A stretch of 35,789 nt of DNA from Chloroflexota bacterium. GTDB lineage: Bacteria > Chloroflexota > Anaerolineae > CG2-30-64-16. A model generated the notes under the pieces. It saw nothing but the letters and a program-made list of their open reading frames with translations. It was not told where the DNA came from and searched no databases. The translations under genes and the position numbers were made by a program. Position 1 is the first letter of the stretch; each line of letters begins with the position of its first letter. Where the stretch lies: positions 1-35,789 of the forward strand of contig JAKPQT010000654.1 in assembly GCA_029555885.1 (NCBI GenBank), given 5' to 3'. Of this stretch, positions 23,231-31,038 are shown in pieces.

Positions 23231-24511
23231 CTACCTGATCAGCTCCAGCCCGCCCATATAGGGCTGCAGCACCTCTGGCACGCGGATCGTCCCGTCCGCC
23301 TGCTGGTAGTTCTCCAGCACTGCGATCATCACGCGCGGCAGCGCCAGGCCCGACCCGTTGAGCGTGTGGACATACTCCGGCCGCGCGCCCGGCTCACGGC
23401 GGAAGCGGATGTTGGCGCGCCGTGCCTGGAAGTCCATGAAGTTGCTGCATGAGCTGACCTCCAACCATTCCTGGCAGCCCGGCGCCCACAGTTCCAGGTC
23501 ATACTTGGCCGCCGCAGTGAAGCTCAGGTCGCCGGTACACATCTGAATGACCCGGTAAGGGATGTCTAACCCCCGACAGACGGCCTCTGCATCCGCGATG
23601 AGCGTCATCAGCTCGTCCATCGAGGTCTCCGGCCGCACGAACTTCACCATCTCCACCTTGTCGAACTGGTGGCCGCGCTTGATCCCGCGCACATCCCTGC
23701 CCGAGCTCATCTTCTCGCGGCGGAAACAGGGCGTGTACGCCACATGGTAGATAGGCAGCTGCTCGCCGTCGAGGATTTCATCCCGGTACAGGTTCGTGAC
23801 GGGCACCTCCGCAGTCGGGATCCACCAGAAATCTTCCTCCGCGTCGCGGTACAGGTTGTCGCCGAACTTTGGCAGGTTCCCGGTACCGACCAGCACCTCC
23901 GCCTTGACCATGTAGGGCGGATAAATCTCGGTGTAGCCCTGCGTCTGCGTGTGCAGGTCGAGCATCCAGGCAATCAGCGCCCGCTGCAACCGCGCGCCCG
24001 CCGCCTTCAGCACGTAGAAGCGCGTGCCGCTCAACTTGACCCCGCGGTCGAAGTCCAGGATGCCGAGCCGCGTGCCCAGGTCCCAGTGCGGCAACGGCGC
24101 AAAGTCGAACACGCGGGGCGCCCCCTCCGTGCGCACGACGACGTTCTCGGTCTCGTCCTTCCCCACAGGCACGCTCGGATGCGGCAGATTCGGGATGCGC
24201 AGCATTGCGTCCTGCAGTTCCGCCTCGACCTGCGCCAGTTCTTCGTCCAGCGCCTTGATCTCTTCGCCCACGGCACTCATGCGCGCCTGCAGCGCCTGTC
24301 CCTCATCGCGCTTGCCCTCGCGCATGAGCTGGCCGATCTGTTTCGAGCCGCTGTTGCGCTCGGCACGCAACACTTCCACGCGCGCCAGAATCTGCCGCCG
24401 CCGCTCATCGAGGTCGAGCGCCCGCTGCACAGGCGCGTCCTCAGCATTCAGCGCAGTCATGGCCGCGAGCACGTCCTCTCGATGTTCTCGCATGTACCTG
24501 ATATCGAGCAT
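23231..24511 (-). CDS. serS: Seryl-tRNA synthetase
   Basis: The ATG at 24511 follows GGGAGGA and gives 426 residues, the usual length. The N-terminal antiparallel coiled coil spans about 28-105 (for example [20 protein letters not shown]). The class II core has [15 protein letters not shown], motif 2 [20 protein letters not shown] and [31 protein letters not shown], and motif 3 [20 protein letters not shown]. It charges all tRNA-Ser species, two of which are encoded just downstream. Motif 2 has REKMSSG where the common form is SEAGSAG, a lineage variant. Expression is controlled by the T-box leader at 24512-24811. Confidence 0.96.
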   Translation of the reverse strand: MLDIRYMREHREDVLAAMTALNAEDAPVQRALDLDERRRQILARVEVLRAERNSGSKQIGQLMREGKRDEGQALQARMSAVGEEIKALDEELAQVEAELQDAMLRIPNLPHPSVPVGKDETENVVVRTEGAPRVFDFAPLPHWDLGTRLGILDFDRGVKLSGTRFYVLKAAGARLQRALIAWMLDLHTQTQGYTEIYPPYMVKAEVLVGTGNLPKFGDNLYRDAEEDFWWIPTAEVPVTNLYRDEILDGEQLPIYHVAYTPCFRREKMSSGRDVRGIKRGHQFDKVEMVKFVRPETSMDELMTLIADAEAVCRGLDIPYRVIQMCTGDLSFTAAAKYDLELWAPGCQEWLEVSSCSNFMDFQARRANIRFRREPGARPEYVHTLNGSGLALPRVMIAVLENYQQADGTIRVPEVLQPYMGGLELIR

Positions 24512-24811
24512 TCCGTCCTCCCAAACAAATAGCGCCCCTCGTCGTCCGCCTGCCATACAGATGTATGGCAGGCCAGGGACGAGGGGCGCTCGTGGTGCCA
24601 CCCTGATTCGCCGGGGCCTTCCGGCCACGACCTCTCAATCCCATCTAACGGTGGGAAACCGGCGGCCCCTACTGATGCGAGCACGAACTTTGTTCATGCG
24701 CCATGTTCCTGGCCGCAGCTCGGGAGTGGATTTCAGCGTCCTGGCCCACCCCCTCGCACCGCCCGGCGGCTCTCTGAAAGGTTCAGACGCCTACTCGTCT
24801 CCGTCAACGCA
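24512..24811 (-). promoter_or_regulatory. T-box riboswitch leader of serS, apparent specifier UCC
   Basis: The leader reads on the minus strand. Stem I has TTTCAG (24779-24774), AGAGAG, CCGCC/GGCGG and CTGAAA, followed directly by TCCA, where TCC (24730-24728) is a serine codon in the specifier position. The conserved T-box AGGGTGGCACCACG lies at 24604-24591. The terminator helix and the serS ribosome site follow. Uncharged tRNA-Ser(GGA) should bind specifier and T-box and favour the antiterminator, turning on serS. The elements are seen directly; the mechanism is established for the family. Confidence 0.92.
24523..24590 (-). terminator. T-box terminator helix
   Basis: The 5' strand (24590-24578) and the 3' strand (24543-24531) are perfectly complementary over 13 bp. 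The apical part contains a further perfect 12-bp inverted repeat (24548-24559 with 24562-24573). ATTTGTTT (24530-24523) follows, a modest U-tract. The 5' strand begins at the end of the T-box sequence, so it competes with the antiterminator. Confidence 0.82.
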
Positions 24812-24817
24812 CGTGCC

Positions 24818-24846
24818 ATGATAGCGCAAGTGACCCGGGGCGTCAA
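24818..24846 (-). promoter_or_regulatory. Promoter of the serS T-box transcript
   Basis: TTGACG (24846-24841), a 17-bp spacer and TATCAT (24823-24818) on the minus strand. The start would be near 24811, giving a leader of about 300 nt, a typical T-box length. Confidence 0.78.
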
Positions 24847-24875
24847 ACGCGCACGTGAGCCCGAGATCGCACGAC

Positions 24876-24904
24876 TTGCACATGCTGGCGAAAGCTCGTA
24901 TCAT
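24876..24904 (+). promoter_or_regulatory. Promoter of the GNAT acetyltransferase gene
   Basis: TTGCAC (24876-24881), 17 bases and TATCAT (24899-24904) lie 37 bp before the ATG at 24942. It is back to back with the serS promoter. Confidence 0.7.
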
Positions 24905-24941
24905 CCCGTCCGTCGTCAGTCACCACCGACAGGAGCCCGCC

Positions 24942-25430
24942 ATGACCACACCCGCCATCACCCTGCGCCCCCTCACAGAACACGATGCCGGCGCACTGCG
25001 CGACTTCTACAATGACCTCAGCCCAGCGTCCATCCGCACGTTCCGCCCGCTCGGCCTGAGCACCACTCTGGATGCGTGCGAGAAAATCGTGGTTAACGCA
25101 AACGCACCGAAGGCGACGCGCTACGACCTGGGCGCCTGGCACGGCAATACCCTGGTCGGCTGGGGCTCCGTCAGCGGATTGGACACTGACCGGCCCGAGT
25201 TCGGCCTCGGCGTGGCAGATGCGTGGCAGGGCCAGGGGATCGGTAAGAAGCTCATCGACGGCGTGCTCGACCATGCCCGATCACGCGGCCTGTCGCGCAT
25301 CTACCTCATCGCCGTGAAGGACAACGCCCGTGCCATCGGGTTGTATAACAGCCGCGGCTTCGTCCAGTACGGCGAGATGACCGGCGATTGGGATGGCCTG
25401 TCCTATGTTAAGATGGTTGCCGACCTGTAG
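24942..25430 (+). CDS. GNAT family N-acetyltransferase
   Basis: The 162-residue protein has the GNAT fold: TLRPLTEHDAGALRDFYNDL at the N-terminus, the acetyl-CoA loop ADAWQGQGIGKKLIDGVLDH (motif A, Q/R-x-x-G-x-G/A) and KDNARAIGLYNSRGF with the family's late tyrosine. It transfers an acetyl group from acetyl-CoA to an unknown amine substrate. The ATG at 24942 has AGGAG six bases upstream. It is a single-gene unit divergent from serS. Confidence 0.88.
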   Translation: MTTPAITLRPLTEHDAGALRDFYNDLSPASIRTFRPLGLSTTLDACEKIVVNANAPKATRYDLGAWHGNTLVGWGSVSGLDTDRPEFGLGVADAWQGQGIGKKLIDGVLDHARSRGLSRIYLIAVKDNARAIGLYNSRGFVQYGEMTGDWDGLSYVKMVADL

Positions 25431-25501
25431 GCTTACTCGGAGCACGCAGCCCATTGGACCGCCGACCAGCTCGGCGCCGCGGCTTTCATCCCAGCAACAG
25501 C

Positions 25502-26287
25502 TCAGGCGGCCTCAGATAGCGGTTGTGGTTCACGCACCACAGCGCGCGCAGCTACTTTCTGTGTCTCCGCCCGACAGCCGGAAGCCGTGATCCACGCCAG
25601 CGCCTCATCAATCGAGTCGGTCAGACGCAGGAGTTGCAGGTCGTCAGGATCGATGGTGGACTCGTTCAACAGCGTCTCACGCAGGAAGCCCTGCAACCGC
25701 CGCCAGTAATCCGTCCCCATCGCAATGACCGGGAAATCGTAGATCTTGTCGGTCTGCATGAGCGTGAGCGTCTCGAACACTTCATCCAGCGTGCCGAAGC
25801 CGCCGGGCATCACCACAAAGGCGCAGGAGTACTTGACGAGCATGACCTTGCGGACAAAGAAGTGGTCGAACTCCATGAAACGATCCATGTAGCCGTTCGC
25901 CCCCTGCTCGTGCGGCAGGATAATGTTCGAGCCCAGGCTCACCCCGCCCGCTTCTTTGGCCCCCCGGTTCGCGGCCTCCATGATGCCAGGCCCGCCGCCC
26001 GTCATCACCACATAGCCGGCCTCTGCCAGCCGGCGGCCCAGCGCGCGCGCCATTTGGTAGTACGGGTGATCCTCCTTGAATCGGGCCGACCCAAACACGG
26101 TGACACAAGGGCCATCGAAATCAAAGAATTCGAAACCGCGTAACATCTCAAGAAACACGCGGATTGCACTTTCCATGTCGGCGGCACGATCGCGACGCCC
26201 CGAAAGGAAGGCGCGCTCGACGTCCTGTGCGCTCTGCAGCAGCGAGAGCTTTCCAGTTTCGCTTTGAACCGACAGCTTGACGGGCAT
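25502..26287 (-). CDS. LOG family (TIGR00730) Rossmann-fold protein
   Basis: The 261-residue protein has the LOG/lysine-decarboxylase-like signature: CVTVFGSARFKEDHPYYQ, VMTGGGPGIMEAANRGAKEA and the diagnostic FVVMPGGFGTLDEVFE (PGGxGTxxE). Such proteins act as nucleoside-5'-monophosphate phosphoribohydrolases (cytokinin-releasing in plants) or as purine nucleotide-cleaving housekeeping enzymes. An N-terminal extension of about 55 residues precedes the core. The ATG is at 26287. A large inverted repeat lies in its upstream gap, and no clear promoter is visible, so readthrough from the OsmC gene is possible. Confidence 0.9.
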   Translation of the reverse strand: MPVKLSVQSETGKLSLLQSAQDVERAFLSGRRDRAADMESAIRVFLEMLRGFEFFDFDGPCVTVFGSARFKEDHPYYQMARALGRRLAEAGYVVMTGGGPGIMEAANRGAKEAGGVSLGSNIILPHEQGANGYMDRFMEFDHFFVRKVMLVKYSCAFVVMPGGFGTLDEVFETLTLMQTDKIYDFPVIAMGTDYWRRLQGFLRETLLNESTIDPDDLQLLRLTDSIDEALAWITASGCRAETQKVAARAVVREPQPLSEAA

Positions 26288-26310
26288 GCTATCTCCATGG
26301 GTGACTGGGG

Positions 26311-26382
26311 TGAGTCCGCATCCTCAGATTTGGTACGGAGCTTGTGCCAGCCCGACCGCCTGCATCTGAGAATGCGGACTCA
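26311..26382. repeat. 19-bp inverted repeat with 34-nt loop
   Basis: TGAGTCCGCATCCTCAGAT (26311-26329) and its reverse complement (26364-26382) match at 18 of 19 positions. A small nested stem TGGTAC/GTGCCA lies in the loop. It fills the gap between the OsmC stop and the LOG start. There is no T-run, so it is more like a dispersed palindromic repeat than a terminator. Confidence 0.75.
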
Positions 26383-26398
26383 ATGTGGGTAGTTACGT

Positions 26399-26830
26399 TT
26401 AGGCCTGAACCAGCTTGGCATCCAGCGTAATCTCGGTGGCCGCCAATGCCTGTGAGACCGGGCAGCCCTTCTTGGCACCTCCAGCGATCTGCTGGAACTG
26501 CTCGTCGCCGATGCCCGGCACCTGGGCCTCGCACTCGAGATGGATGCGGGTGATGCGGAAGCCCGCGTCGGTCCTGCCGAGATAAACGTTGGCCACCGTC
26601 TGGACATGGTCCGGCGTAAAGCCGGCCTTAGCCAGCTCATTGGCAAAAGCCATCGAGAAGCAGCCTGCATGGGCCGCGCCGATCAACTCCTCCGGGTTCG
26701 TGCCTGCGCCCTCCTCGAAACGCGAGGAAAACGAATACTGGCCCTCGAACGCTCCGCCACCGAACTTCATCGTGCCGCGACCGCCGCGCAGGTCACCGTG
26801 CCACACAGCCTCTGCCTTGCGTACCGCCAT
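26399..26830 (-). CDS. osmC: OsmC family peroxide-resistance protein
   Basis: The 143-residue protein carries both redox cysteines of the OsmC/Ohr family: EELIGAAHAGCFSMAFANEL and AKKGCPVSQALAATEI. The N-terminus (AEAVWHGDLRGGRGTMKFGG) matches the OsmC branch more than Ohr. It reduces organic hydroperoxides through the cysteine pair. The ATG at 26830 has AGGAGG six bases upstream. Its promoter overlaps the end of the preceding minus-strand gene. Confidence 0.93.
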   Translation of the reverse strand: MAVRKAEAVWHGDLRGGRGTMKFGGGAFEGQYSFSSRFEEGAGTNPEELIGAAHAGCFSMAFANELAKAGFTPDHVQTVANVYLGRTDAGFRITRIHLECEAQVPGIGDEQFQQIAGGAKKGCPVSQALAATEITLDAKLVQA

Positions 26831-26870
26831 TTTATGCCTCCTGCAACAGAATTGTATCGACGATGCCCCG

Positions 26871-26898
26871 ATTATAGCGGCGGCGCAACTAATGACAG
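26871..26898 (-). promoter_or_regulatory. Promoter of osmC
   Basis: CTGTCA (26898-26893), 16 bases and perfect TATAAT (26876-26871) on the minus strand. The -35 box overlaps the last codons of the upstream gene. The leader is about 35 nt. Confidence 0.6.
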
Positions 26899-27833
26899 TT
26901 ACCCCGAATACGTTCCACTGCTTGTGCAAAAACGCGCGCTCGCTGCGGGTCAGCGAACACGGACGCGCCGCCGAACAACTGGATGCCCCACCCCGGATCC
27001 GGCACCGCCGCGACAGCCAGCAAGCTTTCCGGAAAGTCGAGCACGTCGAGGATGAGTTGAACGCGCCGGTTCGCAGGCACGAACGTGGGCGCAGCCGCAA
27101 GAAACTCGGCGCCCCATGCCGGCCCGCGGCCGCTCTTCTGCGCGTAGATGAGCGGGGTAAACACATCGATGGCCGGCGCGAGCAGCGCATAATCCTGGGC
27201 AAAGATGCGCATCAACGCACCGTCGAACTCGTCTGGGGTCCAGGGACACATATACGCGCCCACAATGCAGTCTGGCACGTGCTGGCGGATAAGCGCCGCG
27301 TAATGGCTGGCAAATCCGGCAATCCGCTCGCACTTATGCCGCGTCCATGCGGCTGCTGCGCGCTTCAGAATCTCCTCCGGAGTCGCAGCATCGATGCCCG
27401 TGCTCTCGCAGAACTCCGCGATGCAGGCTGGACAGAAGCAGCTTTCCTGCAGGTCTGGGGCAGGCGTCTCGAACCATCCGGCATAGGTCAGGTAATCGAG
27501 CCAGATGCCCGCGGGCCGGAACTCGCGCAGGCCGTCGAGCAGATGCGCCTCAGTCTCTGCCAGGAAGTCCTGCTGGGAAAGGCAGACGCCCTGGACGAGA
27601 CTGCCGTACCGGATGGGCCGGCCATCGACGCCCATAGGGATCAGCTCGGGCCGCGCAGCGAAATCTGCCCGGAAGGTCTTGAACTCGACGCAGGCTGCAA
27701 TATCATGCCGCGCAGCAGCCTCGAACGCCGCCGGATCGAAACCATGAAACCAGAGTGCGTTGGCGCCGTACTCTGCCAGCCGCGCGATGTGTGGCAACGA
27801 ACTGCTGCCGTAGGGGCCGAAAAGGGGTTCCAC
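26889..27833 (-). CDS. Putative TIM-barrel glycosidase-like protein with a Cys-rich loop
   Basis: The 314-residue protein looks like an uncharacterised glycoside-hydrolase-like TIM barrel. It has ANALWFHGFDPAAFEAA, FRPAGIWLDYLTYAGWFE, the cysteine loop ESCFCPACIAEFCESTGI, VPDCIVGAYMCPWTPDEF, IDVFTPLIYAQKSGRG and WGIQLFGGASVFADP at strand ends. The CFCPAC cluster directly after the W-L-D-Y strand is a recurring feature of this uncharacterised group and may bind metal. No signal peptide is seen. The start is GTG at 27833, with GAGG about seven bases upstream. The substrate is unknown. Confidence 0.65.
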   Translation of the reverse strand: MEPLFGPYGSSSLPHIARLAEYGANALWFHGFDPAAFEAAARHDIAACVEFKTFRADFAARPELIPMGVDGRPIRYGSLVQGVCLSQQDFLAETEAHLLDGLREFRPAGIWLDYLTYAGWFETPAPDLQESCFCPACIAEFCESTGIDAATPEEILKRAAAAWTRHKCERIAGFASHYAALIRQHVPDCIVGAYMCPWTPDEFDGALMRIFAQDYALLAPAIDVFTPLIYAQKSGRGPAWGAEFLAAAPTFVPANRRVQLILDVLDFPESLLAVAAVPDPGWGIQLFGGASVFADPQRARVFAQAVERIRGNCH

Positions 27834-27924
27834 ATCATCACCTCATGTGCTCAGGATTCGATATAGTGTCACACAAAAGCCCTGTTTTGCAAACCAAAGT
27901 TCAACGCCGGTCGATGTCATCTGT

Positions 27925-27933
27925 GATATACTG
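27925..27933 (+). promoter_or_regulatory. Extended -10 promoter candidate
   Basis: TGATATACT (27925-27933) is a TG-n-TATACT extended -10 element 43 bp before the ATG at 27976; no good -35 box is seen. Confidence 0.45.
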
Positions 27934-27975
27934 ACTGACAATTCTTAGGACCGGATACTGACTGTGAGGACGCGC

Positions 27976-28320
27976 ATGGACGAACCGACCATCGATGTAC
28001 TTCCACCGCAGGCCGCCCTCCCGCCGCAGCCGCGCCACAAACGTTTCGCTAAGATCGGACTGATCATTCTGACAGTGCTGTGGGGACTCCTGTTGATCCC
28101 GGCCGTCCTGTTCGCGTTGATGTCGCCCTTTGCGTTCGACAGCGGTACGACGCCGGAGGCGTGGCGGGTCTTCTATCTGATGATCAGCTTTCCATTCGTG
28201 CTGGTCGGCTCGGTCATCTTCGGCTGGGTGTTGTATGCCGTCAGGCTGTACCTGCCTGCCTTCCTGGCGGCGCTGCTGCCGGTGATCATCTTTATCGTGT
28301 ATGCCTTCGTTACGGGGTGA
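27976..28320 (+). CDS. Small three-pass membrane protein of unknown function
   Basis: The 114-residue product starts at the ATG at 27976, with GAGGA five bases upstream. After a proline-rich cytoplasmic N-terminus (about 1-28) come three hydrophobic segments: IGLIILTVLWGLLLIPAVLF, VFYLMISFPFVLVGSVIFGW and FLAALLPVIIFIVYAFV. I recognise no family. It ends 1 bp before the start of the aldolase gene, so the two are cotranscribed. A role in transport or as a small chaperone cannot be judged. Confidence 0.7.
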   Translation: MDEPTIDVLPPQAALPPQPRHKRFAKIGLIILTVLWGLLLIPAVLFALMSPFAFDSGTTPEAWRVFYLMISFPFVLVGSVIFGWVLYAVRLYLPAFLAALLPVIIFIVYAFVTG

Positions 28321-28321
28321 T

Positions 28322-29464
28322 ATGCAACACTCTCTTTACACGCTCAGGGATTCCGCACTGGCTGCGATTCCTTCCCCTGCCCTGCTGATCTTCGCACCGC
28401 TCCTAGAGCGCAACCTCCAGGCGATGCTCCATCTTGCAGGCACGCCTGACCGGCTCCGCCCGCACTGCAAGACCCACAAGACGCGCGACATCGTGCGTCT
28501 GCTGCTGGAGCGCGGCGTCCTGCGCCACAAGGCAGCGACGGTGCGCGAGGCCGCGATGTGCCTCGAAGCGGGCGCGCGCGATGTGGTGCTCGCCTACCAG
28601 CTCGTCGGGCCGCTGCTCGGTCAGTTCGCAGCGCTGGCAGCGCAGTACCCTGACGCCAGCCTGTCCGCGCTGGTGGATAACGAACGATCAGCACGCCAGC
28701 TTGCGGAGGCTGCGACCGCACACGGCGTGACCATCGGCGCGCTGGTGGACCTGGACACCGGATTGCATCGTACGGGTCTGCCCGTGGGTGACGCCGCGGC
28801 CGCGCTCTACCGCAACGTGACAGAGCTGCCGGGGCTGCTCCCCGCAGGCTTACAGGTATACGACTCGCAGAACCGGAACCCCGATCCCGCAGAGCGCCGT
28901 GCAGCCGTCCGCGCGACCATCGAGCCCGTACTGACTTTCGCTGGAGAGCTAGAGCGCGCCGGGCTGCCCGTGCCGGAGATCCTGTGCGGGGGCAGCGGCA
29001 CATTCCCCTGCTACGCCGAACTCGCCCGTGAGACAAACGCGGCCATCACCTGCTCGCCCGGCACGACCGTGTTCTGGGACCACGGCTATAGCCAGACCCT
29101 GCCAGATCTCAATGCGCACTTCGCACCGGCCGCGCTGTTGTTGAGCCGGGTGGTCAGCCGGCCCACCCCGCAGCATGTCACACTCGACCTGGGCAGCAAG
29201 GGAATTGCATCCGATCCGCCGCTTGGCCGCCGTGGGCTGATCCTCGGTCTGGAGGATGCGGTCACCGTACTGCACAACGAGGAGCACTGGACCGTCACCT
29301 CGGAACACGCGGGCGCGCTGCGGGTCGGGGATCCGGTGCTGGTCATTCCGACCCATGTCTGCCCAAATGCGAACCTGTATCCGCTCATCTACGTGATGGA
29401 TAAGAACGGTGAACTGGCCGCGCGCTGGGAGGTCGTCGCCCGGCAGCGCGCCCTCATCCTATAA
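28322..29464 (+). CDS. D-threonine aldolase / D-serine dehydratase-like PLP enzyme
   Basis: The 380-residue protein has an alanine-racemase-like barrel with the PLP-lysine segment RPHCKTHKTRD (about 44-54), GALVDLDTGLHRTGL and ILCGGSGTFPCYAEL. The C-terminal metal site PTHVCPNANLYPLIYV provides the histidine and cysteine of the DSD1/D-threonine aldolase family. It would cleave D-threonine to glycine and acetaldehyde, or deaminate D-serine. The ATG at 28322 directly follows the upstream stop, with GGGGTGAT as a ribosome site. A RidA gene follows after 20 bp. Confidence 0.88.
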   Translation: MQHSLYTLRDSALAAIPSPALLIFAPLLERNLQAMLHLAGTPDRLRPHCKTHKTRDIVRLLLERGVLRHKAATVREAAMCLEAGARDVVLAYQLVGPLLGQFAALAAQYPDASLSALVDNERSARQLAEAATAHGVTIGALVDLDTGLHRTGLPVGDAAAALYRNVTELPGLLPAGLQVYDSQNRNPDPAERRAAVRATIEPVLTFAGELERAGLPVPEILCGGSGTFPCYAELARETNAAITCSPGTTVFWDHGYSQTLPDLNAHFAPAALLLSRVVSRPTPQHVTLDLGSKGIASDPPLGRRGLILGLEDAVTVLHNEEHWTVTSEHAGALRVGDPVLVIPTHVCPNANLYPLIYVMDKNGELAARWEVVARQRALIL

Positions 29465-29484
29465 TGCGATATGAAGGAGATGAT

Positions 29485-29940
29485 ATGTCACGTATTGCTG
29501 AACGTCTGAAGGTACTGGGGATTGAGTTGCCGCCCGTGCCGCCGCCGGGCGGCAACTACGTGCCTGCGGTGCAGACGGGCAACCTGCTCTACACCTCCGG
29601 CAACGTACCGCACGGCGCGGCGCAACCGAAGGGCCGAGTGGGTGCGGACCTCACCGTGGAAGAGGGCTATGCCGCCGCACGCCAGTGCGCGCTGAACTGT
29701 CTTGCAGGCGCGCAGTCGGTCATCGGTGACCTGGACCGCATCAGCCGGGTAGTCAAGGTGTTGGGCTTCGTCAACGCCGCGCCCGACTTCGACGCCTTCC
29801 CGAAGGTCATCAACGGCGCATCCGATGTGCTGGTGGAAATATTCGGTGATGCCGGCCGCCATGCACGCTCGGCGGTAGGGCTGAACGTCCCCTACAACTT
29901 CGCCGCCGAAGTGGAGATCATCTTCGAGCTGCGCCCGTAA
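29485..29940 (+). CDS. RidA family (YjgF/YER057c) enamine/imine deaminase
   Basis: The 151-residue protein starts at the ATG at 29485 with AAGGAG six bases upstream; an ATG at 29464 is open but has no site. It shows GNYVPAVQTGNLLYTSGNVP, AARQCALNCLAGAQSVIGD, VVKVLGFVNAAPDFDAFPKV and GRHARSAVGLNVPYNFAAEV, matching the longer YjgH-like RidA group. The catalytic arginine is in HARSAVG. RidA removes reactive 2-aminoacrylate released by PLP enzymes acting on serine or threonine, which fits the upstream aldolase/dehydratase. Confidence 0.92.
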   Translation: MSRIAERLKVLGIELPPVPPPGGNYVPAVQTGNLLYTSGNVPHGAAQPKGRVGADLTVEEGYAAARQCALNCLAGAQSVIGDLDRISRVVKVLGFVNAAPDFDAFPKVINGASDVLVEIFGDAGRHARSAVGLNVPYNFAAEVEIIFELRP

Positions 29941-29965
29941 CGATCCCGGATAGCCATGAGCCAAC

Positions 29966-30850
29966 TCATGCAGATTGGCTTAAGCCTCGATACCACCGAT
30001 TGATGGCCTCTATGACCAGGGCCGGGCGCTCATGGTGAAACGCGTGACTGAGACCGGCGAGTTTCACATGGGCGCCCTGAGCCAGGAGCGCAAGGGCTTG
30101 CCGCACCTCCGTATCGCCCATGACGGCTCCGGCTGTAGGGTCGGCTTGCAGCAATAGCACCGGACAGCGGATGGCGGGCAGCAGTGTGCGCATGTCGTAG
30201 CCTGCTGCAAACCGCTCGAAATCATCCAGCATCGTGCTAAACACCTCGGGGTCCTGTGCATGCAGGCTCTCCGCCAGCGCAGGGAACATGGGGTGATCCT
30301 CCCCCAGCAACTCACGCATCCGGGGTGTGTTCGCATCCCCGGCCCATGCCGGCGCATCCTTGAGTGCCTCGATAATCGCGGCCAGTGGCACGCGACCGCC
30401 GGCGAGCGCGTGCCAGGCCAGCAGGTCTGCCCGCTGGGCGCGAAGCGATGCTTCCCAAGTCGCCTGGTCCAACGACGCGTCGCCGACGATGACGCCTGCC
30501 ACCATATCGGGACATTGTGCCGCAGCCAGGAGCGCGATGCTGCCGCCGAGCGAATGGCCGAACAGGATGGCCGGATCGGTGACACGAGCGGCTAGAAACG
30601 CGCATGTATCTGCGGCGAAGTCTGCCAACCGGTAGTGACCGGGCGTGCGCCCCGAGCGACCATGCCCGCGAAAGTCCGGCAGATAGAGATGCCACGCCGC
30701 GGCCAGGTCGGCGACCATACCAACAAAGGTCTGCCAGCGGGCCGTGCCGCCGTGCAACATCACCAGCTTCGGTGCCACAGCCTGGACTTCTGCGTAATTC
30801 AGGACCACAATGCCTGCGTCAAAGCGGTGTTCCTCAACTTGACCATTCAT
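29966..30850 (-). CDS. Alpha/beta hydrolase
   Basis: The 294-residue protein has the oxyanion segment VMLHGGTARWQ, LPDFRGHGRSGRTPGHY, the nucleophile elbow FGHSLGGSIALLAA (serine), LLLQADPTAGAVMGDTEV (acid) and LAGLSHAFHHERP (catalytic histidine). The triad is complete. The ATG at 30850 lies after GGGGGATG and is preferred over an upstream frame extension that lacks homology. The substrate is unknown; esters or lactones are typical. It is convergent with the RidA gene. Confidence 0.9.
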   Translation of the reverse strand: MNGQVEEHRFDAGIVVLNYAEVQAVAPKLVMLHGGTARWQTFVGMVADLAAAWHLYLPDFRGHGRSGRTPGHYRLADFAADTCAFLAARVTDPAILFGHSLGGSIALLAAAQCPDMVAGVIVGDASLDQATWEASLRAQRADLLAWHALAGGRVPLAAIIEALKDAPAWAGDANTPRMRELLGEDHPMFPALAESLHAQDPEVFSTMLDDFERFAAGYDMRTLLPAIRCPVLLLQADPTAGAVMGDTEVRQALALLAQGAHVKLAGLSHAFHHERPALVIEAINRWYRGLSQSA

Positions 30851-30971
30851 CACAGCATCCCCCACAACGGTATCCTTCGAATCTTGATGTTCAGTGAAAC
30901 CATCACGAGATTCTGTAATCGAGCTTACGCACATTCCACTGGATGCGGTGTATATTGATTACTTGTTGTCT

Positions 30972-31038
30972 GCTCCCAAACGGGGAGCCTGGGCTGAGAG
31001 TGCGACTTGGCTCATAGCACAGCCAAGGAGATTCTCAG
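30972..31038 (+). promoter_or_regulatory. Structured leader of the DEAD-box helicase gene
   Basis: Three stems can form. GCTCCC (30972-30977) pairs with GGGAGC (30983-30988). CTGAGA (30994-30999) pairs with TCTCAG (31033-31038), reaching the first base of the GTG start. Inside it CTTGGCT (31006-31012) pairs with AGCCAAG (31021-31027), covering part of the AAGGAG ribosome site. The fold could mask initiation. The pairings are seen directly; regulation is inference. Confidence 0.5.
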
